Below, piece after piece: positions 23,316 to 31,052 of a stretch of DNA of 36,761 bases. The stretch comes from DASUKM01 sp036278735 (lineage in GTDB: Bacteria; Acidobacteriota; Vicinamibacteria; Vicinamibacterales; 2-12-FULL-66-21). The translations under genes and the position numbers were made by a program. Numbering within the stretch: position 1 is the stretch's first letter; every line of letters starts with the position of its first letter. Under the pieces are notes generated by a model, which worked only from the letters and a program-made list of their open reading frames with translations, searched no databases and was not told the origin of the DNA. Location: assembly GCA_036278735.1 (NCBI GenBank), contig DASUKM010000035.1, positions 1 to 36,761 on the forward strand, written 5' to 3'.

Positions 23316-23321
23316 ATTATA
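23316..23321 (-). promoter_or_regulatory. -10 element of ADOP gene (predicted leaderless)
   Basis: TATAAT on the minus strand is only 6 nt before the GTG start, which would place the transcription start on the start codon itself. It lies in the 39-bp gap after the DPP IV stop codon, so ADOP has its own promoter despite its tight spacing. Confidence 0.62.
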
Positions 23322-23348
23322 CGCGAGCGGCGGCGGCCTGCCGCGCCC

Positions 23349-25595
23349 TCAGCGCGGTCCTGCGCCCTCCGCGCCGGCCTTCGCGTGCATCTGGTATTCG
23401 GCCGGCGGCTGCGCGCCGAGCAGGTACCGGACGAAGTAGTCCCAGCGGCGCCGGGTCATGTAGTCCGAGTCGCTCGCATACCCGTGATGCTGGTTCGGCA
23501 GCAGCAGCAGATCGAAGTCCTTGTTCGCCTTGATGAGGGCGTCGACCACCAGCAGCGTGTTGTACGGCGGCACGTTGTCGTCAATCGTGCCGTGCGCGAG
23601 CAGCAGGTGCCCTTTCAGGTTGCGCGCGACGTTTTCGTTCGCCTGGTTGTCGTAGTTCGTCGTGCCGTCGGGGTTCTTCTTCAGCAGCCCCTGCCACTTC
23701 TCGCCCCAGTCGTCCTCGTACACGCGGTTGTCGTGGTTGCCGGATTCCGAGATCCCGACCTTGAAGAAGTCGGGGTACCGGAACATGGCGTCCGCCGTCG
23801 CGAAGCCGCCGCCGGAATGGCCGTAGATGCCCGCGCGATCGATGTCGATGAAGGGGTACTTCTGCGCGAGCTGCTTCATCGCGGTCACCTGGTCGGGCAA
23901 CGTGTTGTCTCCCATGTTGCCGTAGTAGGCCTCGTGGAACTTCTTCGAGCGCCACGGCGTGCCCATCCCGTCGATTTCGACGACGACGAAGCCGAGTTCG
24001 GCGAGCGCCTGCGCGTCGCCGCGCGCCGGATTGAACGTGCGGCTGCCGACGCTGCCGGTCTGCGGGCCGGGATAGATGTGGTTGACGATCGGATACTTGC
24101 GTCCCGGCTCGAGCTGCGTCGGTTCGAACATCAGGCCGTAGAGATCCGTCTGGCCGTCGCGCGCCTTCACGACGAACTGGACGGGCGGCTTCCAGCCGGT
24201 CGCGACCAGCTTCGAGACGTCCGCCTTTTCGAGCGTCGCGATGGACTTGCCGGACGCGTCGCGCAGCACCGAAACGGGCGGGGTGACGGGTGTCGAATAC
24301 GTGTCGACGAAATACGCGCCCGACGGCGAGAAGCTGACATCGTGCGTGCCTGGCTCGGGGGTCAGCGGCTGCAGGTGGGAGCCGTCGAACGCGACCCGGT
24401 ACAGATGGGTGTAGTACGGATTCTCGCCGGCTTCCTTGCCGACGGCGAGAAAATAAATCAGCCGGTTCTTCTCGTCCACGCGAAGCACCTGGGTGACGTT
24501 GCCGTCGCCGTGCGTGATCTGGTTCTTCAGCTTGCCCGTCTGGAGATCGTAGAGGTACAGCTGCCCCCAGTTGTCGCGCTCGGAGAACCAGAGAATTTCG
24601 TTCGACGCCGGCAGGTAGCGCCAGTTGACGGCGCCGTTGCCCGATTCGAAAAACGTCGGCACGGTCTCCTGCATCACGTCGCGGACGGCGCCGGTCGCCG
24701 CGTCGGCGACGCGGAGCTGTTCCTTCTTGTGGTCGCGCGCGGTGGACAGGAAGGCGAGATGCGTCGAATCCGGGCTCCAGTAGACGTCCGCCCATTCGCC
24801 GCCCCGGCACTTCACGTCGTCGCAGAGCGAGGAGCGGTGCTCGTCGGGGGGCATCTGCAGGCGGACCACTTTGGGCCGATCGACGTCGATGATGACGCGC
24901 TGGATCATGGTCACGACGGCGTCGCCGGGCAGCGGGTACTTCCAGGCGTGCAGCTCCGGGTGCCCCACTTTCGTGGTCACCGTGTACATCTCGCCCACCT
25001 TGCGCTGGTCCTGCTGGAAGGTCGCGATCTTCTTCGAGTCGGGCGACCAGATCAGGATCGCGCGATCGCTGTGCGTCCAGCCCGCGTTGTCGGTCGCGTA
25101 GCCGAAATCCGTGACGCCGTCGGTCGTGAGCTGGGTTTCCTTGCGGGTCTTCACGTCGCGCATCCAGAGGTTCCAGTCGCGGATGAACGCGGTGTGGGTG
25201 CCGTCGGGGGACGGCACGTCCAGGCGCGCCGCGCCACCACGGCCCCCGCCCCGTCCGCCGCGCCCGCCGCGTCCTGCTTCGGCTGCCTTGCACGCCGGAA
25301 GGTCGCACGCGGACTTCCCGCCGGTCGCGGGGTCGACGAGGAAGGCCTGATGCCCCTGCTCCGTCGTGGTGCTGTACCAGAAGCGGCCGTCGGGCAGCCA
25401 GGTCGGACGCACGCCGCTCCGGAGCACCAGCGGGGTGGTGTTGTAGCTCATGAAGCGCTCGGCGCGCGCGTAGTCCGCCGCCGTCAGCGCCTGCGGCTCG
25501 CCGGCCCGCTGCTGCCCCGCCACGGGCAGCACGGCTGCCACCGCAGCGACGAGAATCCCCAACACCCAGACCCGACGGCGTTCGTCCATACCCAT
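23349..25595 (-). CDS. secreted S9B dipeptidyl-peptidase IV-like serine peptidase
   Basis: A 748-residue exported prolyl peptidase of family S9 that should release dipeptides (X-Pro or X-Ala) from peptides outside the inner membrane. The start at 25595 follows AGGAGGT by 5 nt and opens a signal peptide (VWVLGILVAAVAAVLPVAGQ). A beta-propeller domain covers about 60-500 and the alpha/beta hydrolase about 510-748. The catalytic triad is visible: Ser594 in GHSGGGFATAD, Asp672 or Asp673 in HGTIDDNVPP, and His703 or His704 in QHHGYA. An odd Gly/Arg-rich insert (GRGGRGGRGGGRGGAAR, near 107-123) interrupts the N-terminal part. The propeller Glu pair of human DPP4 was not identified. Confidence 0.94.
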   Translation of the reverse strand: MGMDERRRVWVLGILVAAVAAVLPVAGQQRAGEPQALTAADYARAERFMSYNTTPLVLRSGVRPTWLPDGRFWYSTTTEQGHQAFLVDPATGGKSACDLPACKAAEAGRGGRGGRGGGRGGAARLDVPSPDGTHTAFIRDWNLWMRDVKTRKETQLTTDGVTDFGYATDNAGWTHSDRAILIWSPDSKKIATFQQDQRKVGEMYTVTTKVGHPELHAWKYPLPGDAVVTMIQRVIIDVDRPKVVRLQMPPDEHRSSLCDDVKCRGGEWADVYWSPDSTHLAFLSTARDHKKEQLRVADAATGAVRDVMQETVPTFFESGNGAVNWRYLPASNEILWFSERDNWGQLYLYDLQTGKLKNQITHGDGNVTQVLRVDEKNRLIYFLAVGKEAGENPYYTHLYRVAFDGSHLQPLTPEPGTHDVSFSPSGAYFVDTYSTPVTPPVSVLRDASGKSIATLEKADVSKLVATGWKPPVQFVVKARDGQTDLYGLMFEPTQLEPGRKYPIVNHIYPGPQTGSVGSRTFNPARGDAQALAELGFVVVEIDGMGTPWRSKKFHEAYYGNMGDNTLPDQVTAMKQLAQKYPFIDIDRAGIYGHSGGGFATADAMFRYPDFFKVGISESGNHDNRVYEDDWGEKWQGLLKKNPDGTTNYDNQANENVARNLKGHLLLAHGTIDDNVPPYNTLLVVDALIKANKDFDLLLLPNQHHGYASDSDYMTRRRWDYFVRYLLGAQPPAEYQMHAKAGAEGAGPR

Positions 25596-25653
25596 CCGAC
25601 CTCCTGTGTGGGCGTGAGTATGCCACGAACGAGGTGCTCGCAGGACCTGCTCT

Positions 25654-25702
25654 TTCAGCGACACGCCTGTCGGTTCCTTCAGCGACGCACGTCTGTCGGT
25701 TC
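25654..25702. repeat. 24/25-bp tandem duplication upstream of the DPP IV gene
   Basis: Two adjacent near-identical copies start TTCAGCGAC and end CTGTCGGTTC (25654-25677 and 25678-25702). The following TTCTCGCAGGAGGTCAGGA recurs in related form near 27253 and 27336. The 185-bp gap 25596-25780 holds nothing else I can name. Confidence 0.8.
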
Positions 25703-25780
25703 TCGCAGGAGGTCAGGAACCACATACCGTTCGCGTTCATCACTCGGTCGGGGCTGATCTCCTGCGGAACCCCCGTGTGG

Positions 25781-26008
25781 TCAGTCGGCGATCAATTCCA
25801 CATCGCTCACGCGCGGACGCCAGCCTTGGGCGCGCAAGGAGGACTGCTCGCGCAGATAGGTATTGATCAGGTCCGTCGGGGAATCGAAGTGGTGGACCCG
25901 GGCGGGTCCCTGGCTGGGAGCGACCTCGAACTCGTAGACCGAGCTCTCGTCCACACGGCGGATCTCACAAATGAGGAGATCCGACTCGCGTTCGAGAAAC
26001 CAGATCAT
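25781..26008 (-). CDS. small conserved-looking protein of unknown function (75 aa)
   Basis: A 75-residue protein with balanced composition, unlike the Arg/Ala/Pro-rich shadows around it: MIWFLERESDLLICEIRRVD, then SSVYEFEVAPSQGPARVHHF, ending WRPRVSDVELIAD. Alternating beta strands and a C-terminal helix (SPTDLINTYLREQSSLRAQG) suggest a compact alpha/beta fold. There is no signal peptide or membrane segment and no motif I recognise. No Shine-Dalgarno sequence precedes the ATG at 26008. I judge it to be a real gene from codon-like composition only. Confidence 0.65.
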   Translation of the reverse strand: MIWFLERESDLLICEIRRVDESSVYEFEVAPSQGPARVHHFDSPTDLINTYLREQSSLRAQGWRPRVSDVELIAD

Positions 26009-26117
26009 GGTGTGCGCCCGCAGAGACCTCAGCAAGAGCGCTGCCGCGAGCGCCGCGCCGCGATCGGGCGCCAGGCCGCGCCGAGCCGATACGCGCCGGC
26101 GGGTGTGCGCGTGTGCG

Positions 26118-26136
26118 GTGCGCGGCCGCCGCGCAC
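26118..26136 (-). terminator. GC hairpin after the Ca2+/H+ antiporter gene
   Basis: GTGCGCGG (26118-26125) pairs with CCGCGCAC (26129-26136) around a 3-nt loop, 6 bp beyond the antiporter stop codon on the minus strand. No T-run follows, so it may only pause polymerase or protect the 3' end. Confidence 0.35.
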
Positions 26137-26142
26137 GCCCGC

Positions 26143-27231
26143 TCACCCGGGAATCAAATAAAAGGCCGCCCCGAGGATGGAATAGACCCCCAGCAGCTGC
26201 AACCCTTCGAGCCAGTTGCTCTCGCCGTCGAGCGCGACCAGGGCGATCACCGCGACCGACAAGGCGATGCCGGCGATTTCGAAGGGATTGAACACCAGCG
26301 AGAGCGGCGGGCCGAACAGCGGCGCGATCAGGACGAGCAGCGGGGCCACCATGAGGGCAATCTGGGCGCTGCTGCCCACGGAGATTTCGAGGGCCAGGGT
26401 CATTTCGTCGGCGGTCGCGGCGGTCAACGCGCTGTAGTGCTCGGCGGCGTTGCCCACGATCGCCACGATGATGACGCCGGCGAACAACTCCGTCATCCCG
26501 AGCTTCTGCATCGCGGGCACGAGCGCGCTCACGAGGAGCTCGGCTTCGATCGTCGTCAGGACCGTGCCGACGGCGAGCACCAGGACGGCCAGCCCGACGC
26601 CGAGGCCGGGGCGCCCCGGCGTGCCGTGGTGCCGCAGGGGATCGCGGTTGGTGCGGAACGAGAAAATCAACCCGGCGCCGTACACCGTCAGCAGCACGCA
26701 CGCGGTCCAGACGCTCAGGCGATCGATCGCCGGAGGATGCGCGCTCAGCGATCCGAACGCGAACAGATCCACGACGGCCGGCATGACGAGCGCCACCACG
26801 GCGAGCGCCAGCATGACGGTGACGCTGCCTGCGGCGGTGCGATTGAAGCGCTGCGTCCCGTGCTTCAGCCCGCCGGCCAGACAGCAGCCGCCGAAGACGA
26901 GCAGCAGGTTGCCGATCAGGCTGCCGGTGATCGACGCTTTCACGACCTCAGGATGCTGCGCGCGCAGCGCGGCAATCGCAATGATCAGTTCCGCGGCATT
27001 GCCGAACGTGGCGTTGAGGAAGCCGCCGAGCGTCGGGCCGGAGTGCTGCGCGAGCTGTTCCGTCGCGTGGCCGATCAGCCCGGCGGCCGGGATGAGGGCC
27101 ACCGCCGCCAGCACGAACAGCCACATCGAGGGGGTCCCGGCCGCCAGCCACCAACTGACCGGCGCCGCCACGAGCAGGACGTTGAGCCACGAAGACGTGA
27201 GTTCGCGGCGGAGCTGACCGACGGCAGACAT
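26143..27231 (-). CDS. Ca2+/H+ antiporter (CaCA superfamily, Cax type)
   Basis: A 362-residue membrane protein that exchanges cytosolic Ca2+ for protons. The two inverted halves each carry the alpha repeat: GGFLNATFGNAAELIIAIAA (about 82-101) and IVGNAAEHYSALTAA (about 258-272), with the GNA.E glutamates that bind Ca2+. About eleven helices are expected. The central acidic stretch typical of Cax is short. I chose ATG 27231 because a -10 hexamer lies 6-8 nt upstream; a GTG at 27237 would add two residues. The gap to the small protein gene downstream contains only a GC hairpin. Confidence 0.93.
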   Translation of the reverse strand: MSAVGQLRRELTSSWLNVLLVAAPVSWWLAAGTPSMWLFVLAAVALIPAAGLIGHATEQLAQHSGPTLGGFLNATFGNAAELIIAIAALRAQHPEVVKASITGSLIGNLLLVFGGCCLAGGLKHGTQRFNRTAAGSVTVMLALAVVALVMPAVVDLFAFGSLSAHPPAIDRLSVWTACVLLTVYGAGLIFSFRTNRDPLRHHGTPGRPGLGVGLAVLVLAVGTVLTTIEAELLVSALVPAMQKLGMTELFAGVIIVAIVGNAAEHYSALTAATADEMTLALEISVGSSAQIALMVAPLLVLIAPLFGPPLSLVFNPFEIAGIALSVAVIALVALDGESNWLEGLQLLGVYSILGAAFYLIPG

Positions 27232-27237
27232 CCGCAC

Positions 27238-27245
27238 ATTCTATA
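27238..27245 (-). promoter_or_regulatory. -10 like element of Cax gene (predicted leaderless)
   Basis: On the minus strand TATAGAAT contains two overlapping hexamers: TATAGA (8 nt before ATG 27231) and TAGAAT (6 nt before it). No Shine-Dalgarno sequence lies between, so the message probably starts at the ATG. Confidence 0.5.
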
Positions 27246-27288
27246 GGCGCCGGGTTCTCGCACGAGGTCGGCGGCCTGGGTCTGGCTG

Positions 27289-27420
27289 TCCGGTCAGTTG
27301 GGCTTGGGGGCTTCTTGCGGCGCCACACGCTCGTGGGTTCTCGCAGGGATCAGGAGATCAGGGAGGCGGTCGGGGTGGGCCGGTCCGGTCAGTTGCGCTT
27401 GGGGGCTTCTTGCGGCGCAC
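27289..27420. repeat. imperfect direct repeat of about 37 bp in the Cax upstream region
   Basis: Copies beginning TCCGGTCAGTTG lie at about 27289-27325 and 27384-27420 and share GCTTGGGGGCTTCTTGCGGC. Between them is TTCTCGCAGGGATCAGGAGA, related to sequence upstream of the DPP IV gene. The gap 27246-27694 also has a 10-bp inverted repeat (TTCCACCCTC at 27558-27567, GAGGGTGGAA at 27650-27659). I see no convincing gene in this 450-bp stretch. Confidence 0.75.
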
Positions 27421-27694
27421 GCAGCGCGTCCTGGTAATCGCCACCCGTCGCCTCCTGACCTCCTGACCTCTTGCGGATCCGGCAGCGTGCGTCGTTGAAA
27501 GACCAGCTCGCCCTCCTCGCCGCCTGAGTTCTCGCCGGCGTTCGACTGAGTAAAAATTTCCACCCTCATGGCACAGCTTCCAAAAAATCACCAATGTTCA
27601 TGGGAGGTTTTGCACTCGAGGTCGGCGTGGCACCTCACTTGCTCGAAACGAGGGTGGAATGAAAATGACGCGACCAGCACAGGAGGAGTCACCC

Positions 27695-29257
27695 ATGAAG
27701 CGATCCACTGCACGTTTGACGACCGCGCTTGCGGCGGCCGCTCTGATTGGTCTCCCGGCCGCGGGCTGGGCGCAGACGCCGTCGGGTTCGCCGGCGCAGC
27801 AGACCCAGACGCCGCAAACCCAGACCGCCTCGCCGACCGGCGAGCAGAGCACGGCCAGCACGCCGGCGGAACACGTGCGCAAGGCGAAGGACGCCCTCGA
27901 CAGCATCCCCAAGTCGTCGATTCCGTCGGCCGACCGGGCGAAGTTCTCGCAACTGCGCACGCACCTGAACAATCTCGAGCGCGACGTCGCGGCCGCCAGT
28001 GCGAATCCGGCCGGCACGACCGGCAGCACCGCGAAGCCGGAAGCGACGGACACGAGCACCGAGGTTTCGAAGATCGACAGCATCCTCACCGATCTGATCG
28101 GCCCGGAAGGCTCGGCGCCGACCGAAGCCGGCGCGACCGCCAGCAGCCGCTCGCCGCTGGACGAGACCGCGCAGGCGAAGCTGAAGGAAATCCGGACGGA
28201 AATTTCCGCCCTCGCGCTGTCTTCGGGCGGCACGGGCGCGGAGGCCTCGGCACCGTCGGCGGCAGCGGCCTCGAGCGCGGCCGCGGCGGCCTCCCCGGCG
28301 ACCGCGACGCCAGCCAGTCCGGCCGGCAGCGAGCCGACGCCGGCCTCGGCCGAGCCGAACCCGACGAGCGCGATGCAGAATCCCGCGTCGCAGAACCCCG
28401 CGGAACAGAACCCCGCGGCCCAGAACCCGACGCAGAATCCCGCCGCGCAGAATCCGTCCCAGCAGAATCCGCCGAGCGCCACGCCCCAGACGCCGGATCA
28501 GAGCGCCGCGCGTCAGCATCTGAGCGACGCCCGCGACGCCCTGAGCCAGTTGACGCAGATGCCCGAAGCGTCGCGGCTCTCGGGCGAAGCCCGGACCCAG
28601 GTCTCTCAGCTGATCTCGAACTTCAACGAGCTGATCACGACCCAGTCCGACTGGCACGCCGCGTATGCGAAGGTCGAAGGCAACCTGAACACGCTGCTCG
28701 GCCCCGAAGGCAGTGACGAATCGGCGACCGCCCCGACCTCGCCCGCGCAGTCCAGCGCGCCCGGCAGCGTGGGGACGACCGGCACGACGCCCAATACCCA
28801 GATCGATCCGGCGATCCGTGCCAAGCTCGTGCAGGTCCGAAGCGACCTGAAACAGTTCGAACAGGCCGCCGGCGGCGCCGCGGCCAGCAGCGCGATGAAT
28901 CCGCCGGCGAGCACCGGCGCCCCCTCGTCGCCCGCAGCGGCGTATCCGTCGAGCAGCGCGAGCGCCGCGGCCTCCAACCCGGCGAGCACCGAGCCGAGCG
29001 CGCAGGCCGGCAGCCAGGGGCAGCTCTCCGAGGCCACGCGGGCCCAGGTGAAGCAGCACCTCGACGCCATCGCCGCCATCGTCGACCAGGCGCTTGGGAC
29101 CTCCGCGTCCGGACAGCCGGGCGCCAAGCCGGAAGAGGCCACGGGCACGACCGGGACGTCCGCCAAGGGCACGCTCGATCGGGCGCAGATCGAACAGATC
29201 AAGATGCACCTCGATCAGCTGCGCGACCTGCTCGCCTCGAACGGGGGCGGTCAGTAG
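27695..29257 (+). CDS. large secreted Ala/Pro/Gln-rich protein with internal duplication
   Basis: A 520-residue exported protein of unknown function. The start at 27695 follows AGGAGGAG and opens a signal peptide ending AAGWAQ (about residue 26). The rest alternates low-complexity Ala/Ser/Pro/Thr linkers with helical modules. A module appears twice. Copy one (about 58-179) has AEHVRKAKDAL, then LIGPEGS, then KLKEIRTEISAL. Copy two (about 271-393) has RQHLSDARDAL, then LLGPEGS, then KLVQVRSDLKQF. Between them at about 228-259 is an Asn-Pro repeat (NPASQNPAEQNPAAQNP). Two shorter helices close the protein (RAQVKQHLDAIAAIV, RAQIEQIKMHLDQLRDLL). No Cys-rich or catalytic motif is seen. A surface or periplasmic spacer role is possible. 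A strong terminator follows. Confidence 0.82.
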   Translation: MKRSTARLTTALAAAALIGLPAAGWAQTPSGSPAQQTQTPQTQTASPTGEQSTASTPAEHVRKAKDALDSIPKSSIPSADRAKFSQLRTHLNNLERDVAAASANPAGTTGSTAKPEATDTSTEVSKIDSILTDLIGPEGSAPTEAGATASSRSPLDETAQAKLKEIRTEISALALSSGGTGAEASAPSAAAASSAAAAASPATATPASPAGSEPTPASAEPNPTSAMQNPASQNPAEQNPAAQNPTQNPAAQNPSQQNPPSATPQTPDQSAARQHLSDARDALSQLTQMPEASRLSGEARTQVSQLISNFNELITTQSDWHAAYAKVEGNLNTLLGPEGSDESATAPTSPAQSSAPGSVGTTGTTPNTQIDPAIRAKLVQVRSDLKQFEQAAGGAAASSAMNPPASTGAPSSPAAAYPSSSASAAASNPASTEPSAQAGSQGQLSEATRAQVKQHLDAIAAIVDQALGTSASGQPGAKPEEATGTTGTSAKGTLDRAQIEQIKMHLDQLRDLLASNGGGQ

Positions 29258-29277
29258 CCGGTTCCGGGCGAATCGAA

Positions 29278-29318
29278 GGGGCGAGGCCTCCCCAGGGCCT
29301 CGCCCCGTTGCTCGTTTT
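29278..29318 (+). terminator. Rho-independent terminator
   Basis: A perfect 11-bp stem (29278-29288 with 29296-29306, 7-nt loop) is followed by TTGCTCGTTTT. It begins 20 bp after the stop codon of the duplicated secreted protein and should end that transcript. Confidence 0.8.
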
Positions 29319-29366
29319 GGAATAGACTCCTTCGGCCGGTTGTTTTCAGACCGAGGAGGTTCCGAC

Positions 29367-29702
29367 ATGAAAAAGTTCTGCTTGATGGCGGCGGCCGTGC
29401 TGTTCTGCGCGACGCCGCTGCTGGCCGCCGAGACCTGGACCGGGACGATCAGCGACAGCATGTGTGGGGCGAAGCACGGGGCTGGGGAACACGCCAAGAA
29501 AATGACGGATCGCGAGTGCACGGAGGCGTGCGTCACGCAAGGCGCCAAGTACGTGTTCGTGACCGACGGGAAGGTCTATCAGATCGACAATCAGGACTTT
29601 GCCGGCCTCAAGGTCCACGCCGGACACAAGGTGGCGTTGACCGGCGACATGAAGGACGACACGATTACCGTCTCCAAGATCGCCATGCCGAAGGCGAAAT
29701 AA
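29367..29702 (+). CDS. small secreted protein with SDSMCG motif, function unknown
   Basis: A 111-residue exported protein. The start at 29367 follows GAGGAGGT by 6 nt. The signal peptide is MKKFCLMAAAVLFCATPLLA (cleavage about 21). The mature domain opens ETWTGTISDSMCGAKHG, then MTDRECTEACVTQGAKYVF, then a beta sheet (DGKVYQIDNQDF, GHKVALTGDMKDDTITVSKI). Three cysteines (in SDSMCG, REC and TEAC) and a His could form disulfides or a metal site. I have an impression that such W-x-G-x-I-S-D-S-x-C-G domains are common in Acidobacteriota, but I cannot name a function. The last part resembles an OB-like fold. It is a single-gene unit between two hairpin terminators. Confidence 0.86.
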   Translation: MKKFCLMAAAVLFCATPLLAAETWTGTISDSMCGAKHGAGEHAKKMTDRECTEACVTQGAKYVFVTDGKVYQIDNQDFAGLKVHAGHKVALTGDMKDDTITVSKIAMPKAK

Positions 29703-29735
29703 CCAGCGCCACGTCCTGAACCAGCGCTGTGTGTC

Positions 29736-29767
29736 TGGCGGTCTCGGTGCGGTCCGAGGCCGCCAGT
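29736..29767. terminator. bidirectional hairpin between convergent genes
   Basis: A 13-bp stem with a single T-G pair (29736-29748 with 29755-29767, loop of 6 nt) lies between the ends of the genes at 29702 and 29808. There is no T-run on either side, so termination is inferred from position and stem strength. Confidence 0.6.
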
Positions 29768-29807
29768 CCAGTGTCCTTCCGGGTTCGTCCGCGACGCCCG
29801 GCGGCGC

Positions 29808-30788
29808 CTATTGCCCGCACGAGCCGCCGTCGAAGTTGGCCTCTTCGCGGATGCTGTCGTGCCGCACGCGGTCGACATGGTAGTACTCGTCGCGCCAGCT
29901 CGAAAGCTGGTACACCCAGTAGGTGTCGTGGCCGAGATCGACGCGGCCGAACGGCAGCATGAAGGGCACGTCGGCGCGGTCGCAGTACGTGACGCGCGCC
30001 GCCAGCTCCATCCGCGGCGTGCTGCCCGGCCGCTGCATCACCCACCCGAACGCGTACGTGATGAGTCCACAGCCCTTGTCCTCGGGGGCCGGTGGGAACG
30101 TGCGCACCGCCTCGACGTACGAGGCCGTCCAGCCCTTGTCCAGGAGCGGCGTCCGGTAGAACGCCTCGAGCGCGACGGGGCGCTGCTCGCGCTGCTCGCG
30201 CGAATACGGATGGCGCCAGTCGAGGAACGCGTCGGCCGCGGTTCGTTCGGCCGCATTGAATTTCCCGACGACGATCTTTGCCATCTGCTGCCAGTCGGCC
30301 GAGTCGCGCGGCACCGACTCGATCGGCAGCAGCGGCACCCCGCCGGCAATCGCGAGCCCGTCCTTCGGCATCGTCGGTTCGGCGCCTTCGGCAGGCGCGC
30401 CCCGGTAGTCGGTGGAGATCGCAAGGCGGAACGAGCAGAACACCGGCAGGCGCAGCGGCGCCCCGAGCGTCAGCCGGCGCGTGCCGCCGCCGGTCAGCCA
30501 CGCCGTCCAGGCCGAGCGAGGTCCGGCGGCCCCCCACCAGTCGCTCGGCACGTCGGCGAGCGAAATAGGCACGTTGTGGCCACGCAAGGTCATCGGCCAC
30601 GGTTGATGCCAATCACCATCGTCGTAGGAGGCGAACGGAATCATGAGGCCGTCGCGGCGCAGCACCGCAATCGTGAACGCCGGGCCCCCGGTCGCCCGCA
30701 GGCACACGGTGAAAGCGGCGGCGGCGAGCGCCGCCATCCCGACGACCCGCAGCCACACGCGACGGCGCGACGATGAGGACGTGACCAT
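29808..30788 (-). CDS. exported or membrane-anchored protein of unknown function
   Basis: A 326-residue protein that I do not recognise. I chose ATG 30788 because an N-terminal segment with basic residues and one hydrophobic helix follows (SSSSRRRVWLRVVGMAALAA, about 4-35); longer starts add only low-complexity sequence. The rest is soluble and rich in Trp, Pro and Asp: ASYDDGDWHQPWPMTL, DVPSDWWGAAGPRSAWTAWL, FGWVMQRPGSTPRMELAARV, and a Cys pair region ending FDGGSCGQ. PYSREQREQRPVALEAFYRT suggests an amphipathic helix. The composition looks genuinely coding. It is convergent with the SDSMCG protein gene and divergent from the response regulator gene. Confidence 0.72.
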   Translation of the reverse strand: MVTSSSSRRRVWLRVVGMAALAAAAFTVCLRATGGPAFTIAVLRRDGLMIPFASYDDGDWHQPWPMTLRGHNVPISLADVPSDWWGAAGPRSAWTAWLTGGGTRRLTLGAPLRLPVFCSFRLAISTDYRGAPAEGAEPTMPKDGLAIAGGVPLLPIESVPRDSADWQQMAKIVVGKFNAAERTAADAFLDWRHPYSREQREQRPVALEAFYRTPLLDKGWTASYVEAVRTFPPAPEDKGCGLITYAFGWVMQRPGSTPRMELAARVTYCDRADVPFMLPFGRVDLGHDTYWVYQLSSWRDEYYHVDRVRHDSIREEANFDGGSCGQ

Positions 30789-30908
30789 GTCTCTGACGGC
30801 CGCGAGCGTTGATACTCCCACGGTTTCTGCGAGGCGGACGCTGGCAGGCGTGCGCGCCCACCATAGCACAGCGAGCCCGGCCCTGTGCGCGTGTGCGCGC
30901 GGTCGTGA

Positions 30909-30920
30909 CACACCGGTGTG
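30909..30920. promoter_or_regulatory. perfect 12-bp palindrome in a divergent intergenic region
   Basis: CACACCGGTGTG is its own reverse complement. It stands in the 264-bp gap between divergent genes (starts at 30788 and 31053), where an operator for a dimeric regulator would be expected. No further symmetric site or clear promoter was found in the gap. Confidence 0.35.
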
Positions 30921-31052
30921 CGCCCCGCTTCGAAAATAGCGCTGGAATCCGGCCGCGCGTCAGGCGATCATCTTGCACCGGGCTTTCGGATGCTCCGCGA
31001 TGCGGCTCGGACTGCCGCGCGAGGATCGCTCCGCGCCCGACAGGAAGCCTTG

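Noticed and set aside
20745..25757. A plus-strand open frame of about 1670 codons opposite the ADOP and DPP IV genes
   Set aside because: Its product is Arg/His/Asp-rich with no recognisable domain, and the minus strand carries two well-conserved proteins. Long antisense frames are expected in DNA this GC-rich.
27246..27694. A non-coding RNA or short gene upstream of the duplicated secreted protein
   Set aside because: Only imperfect repeats and a widely spaced 10-bp inverted repeat are visible. Frames here are short and shift across the repeats.
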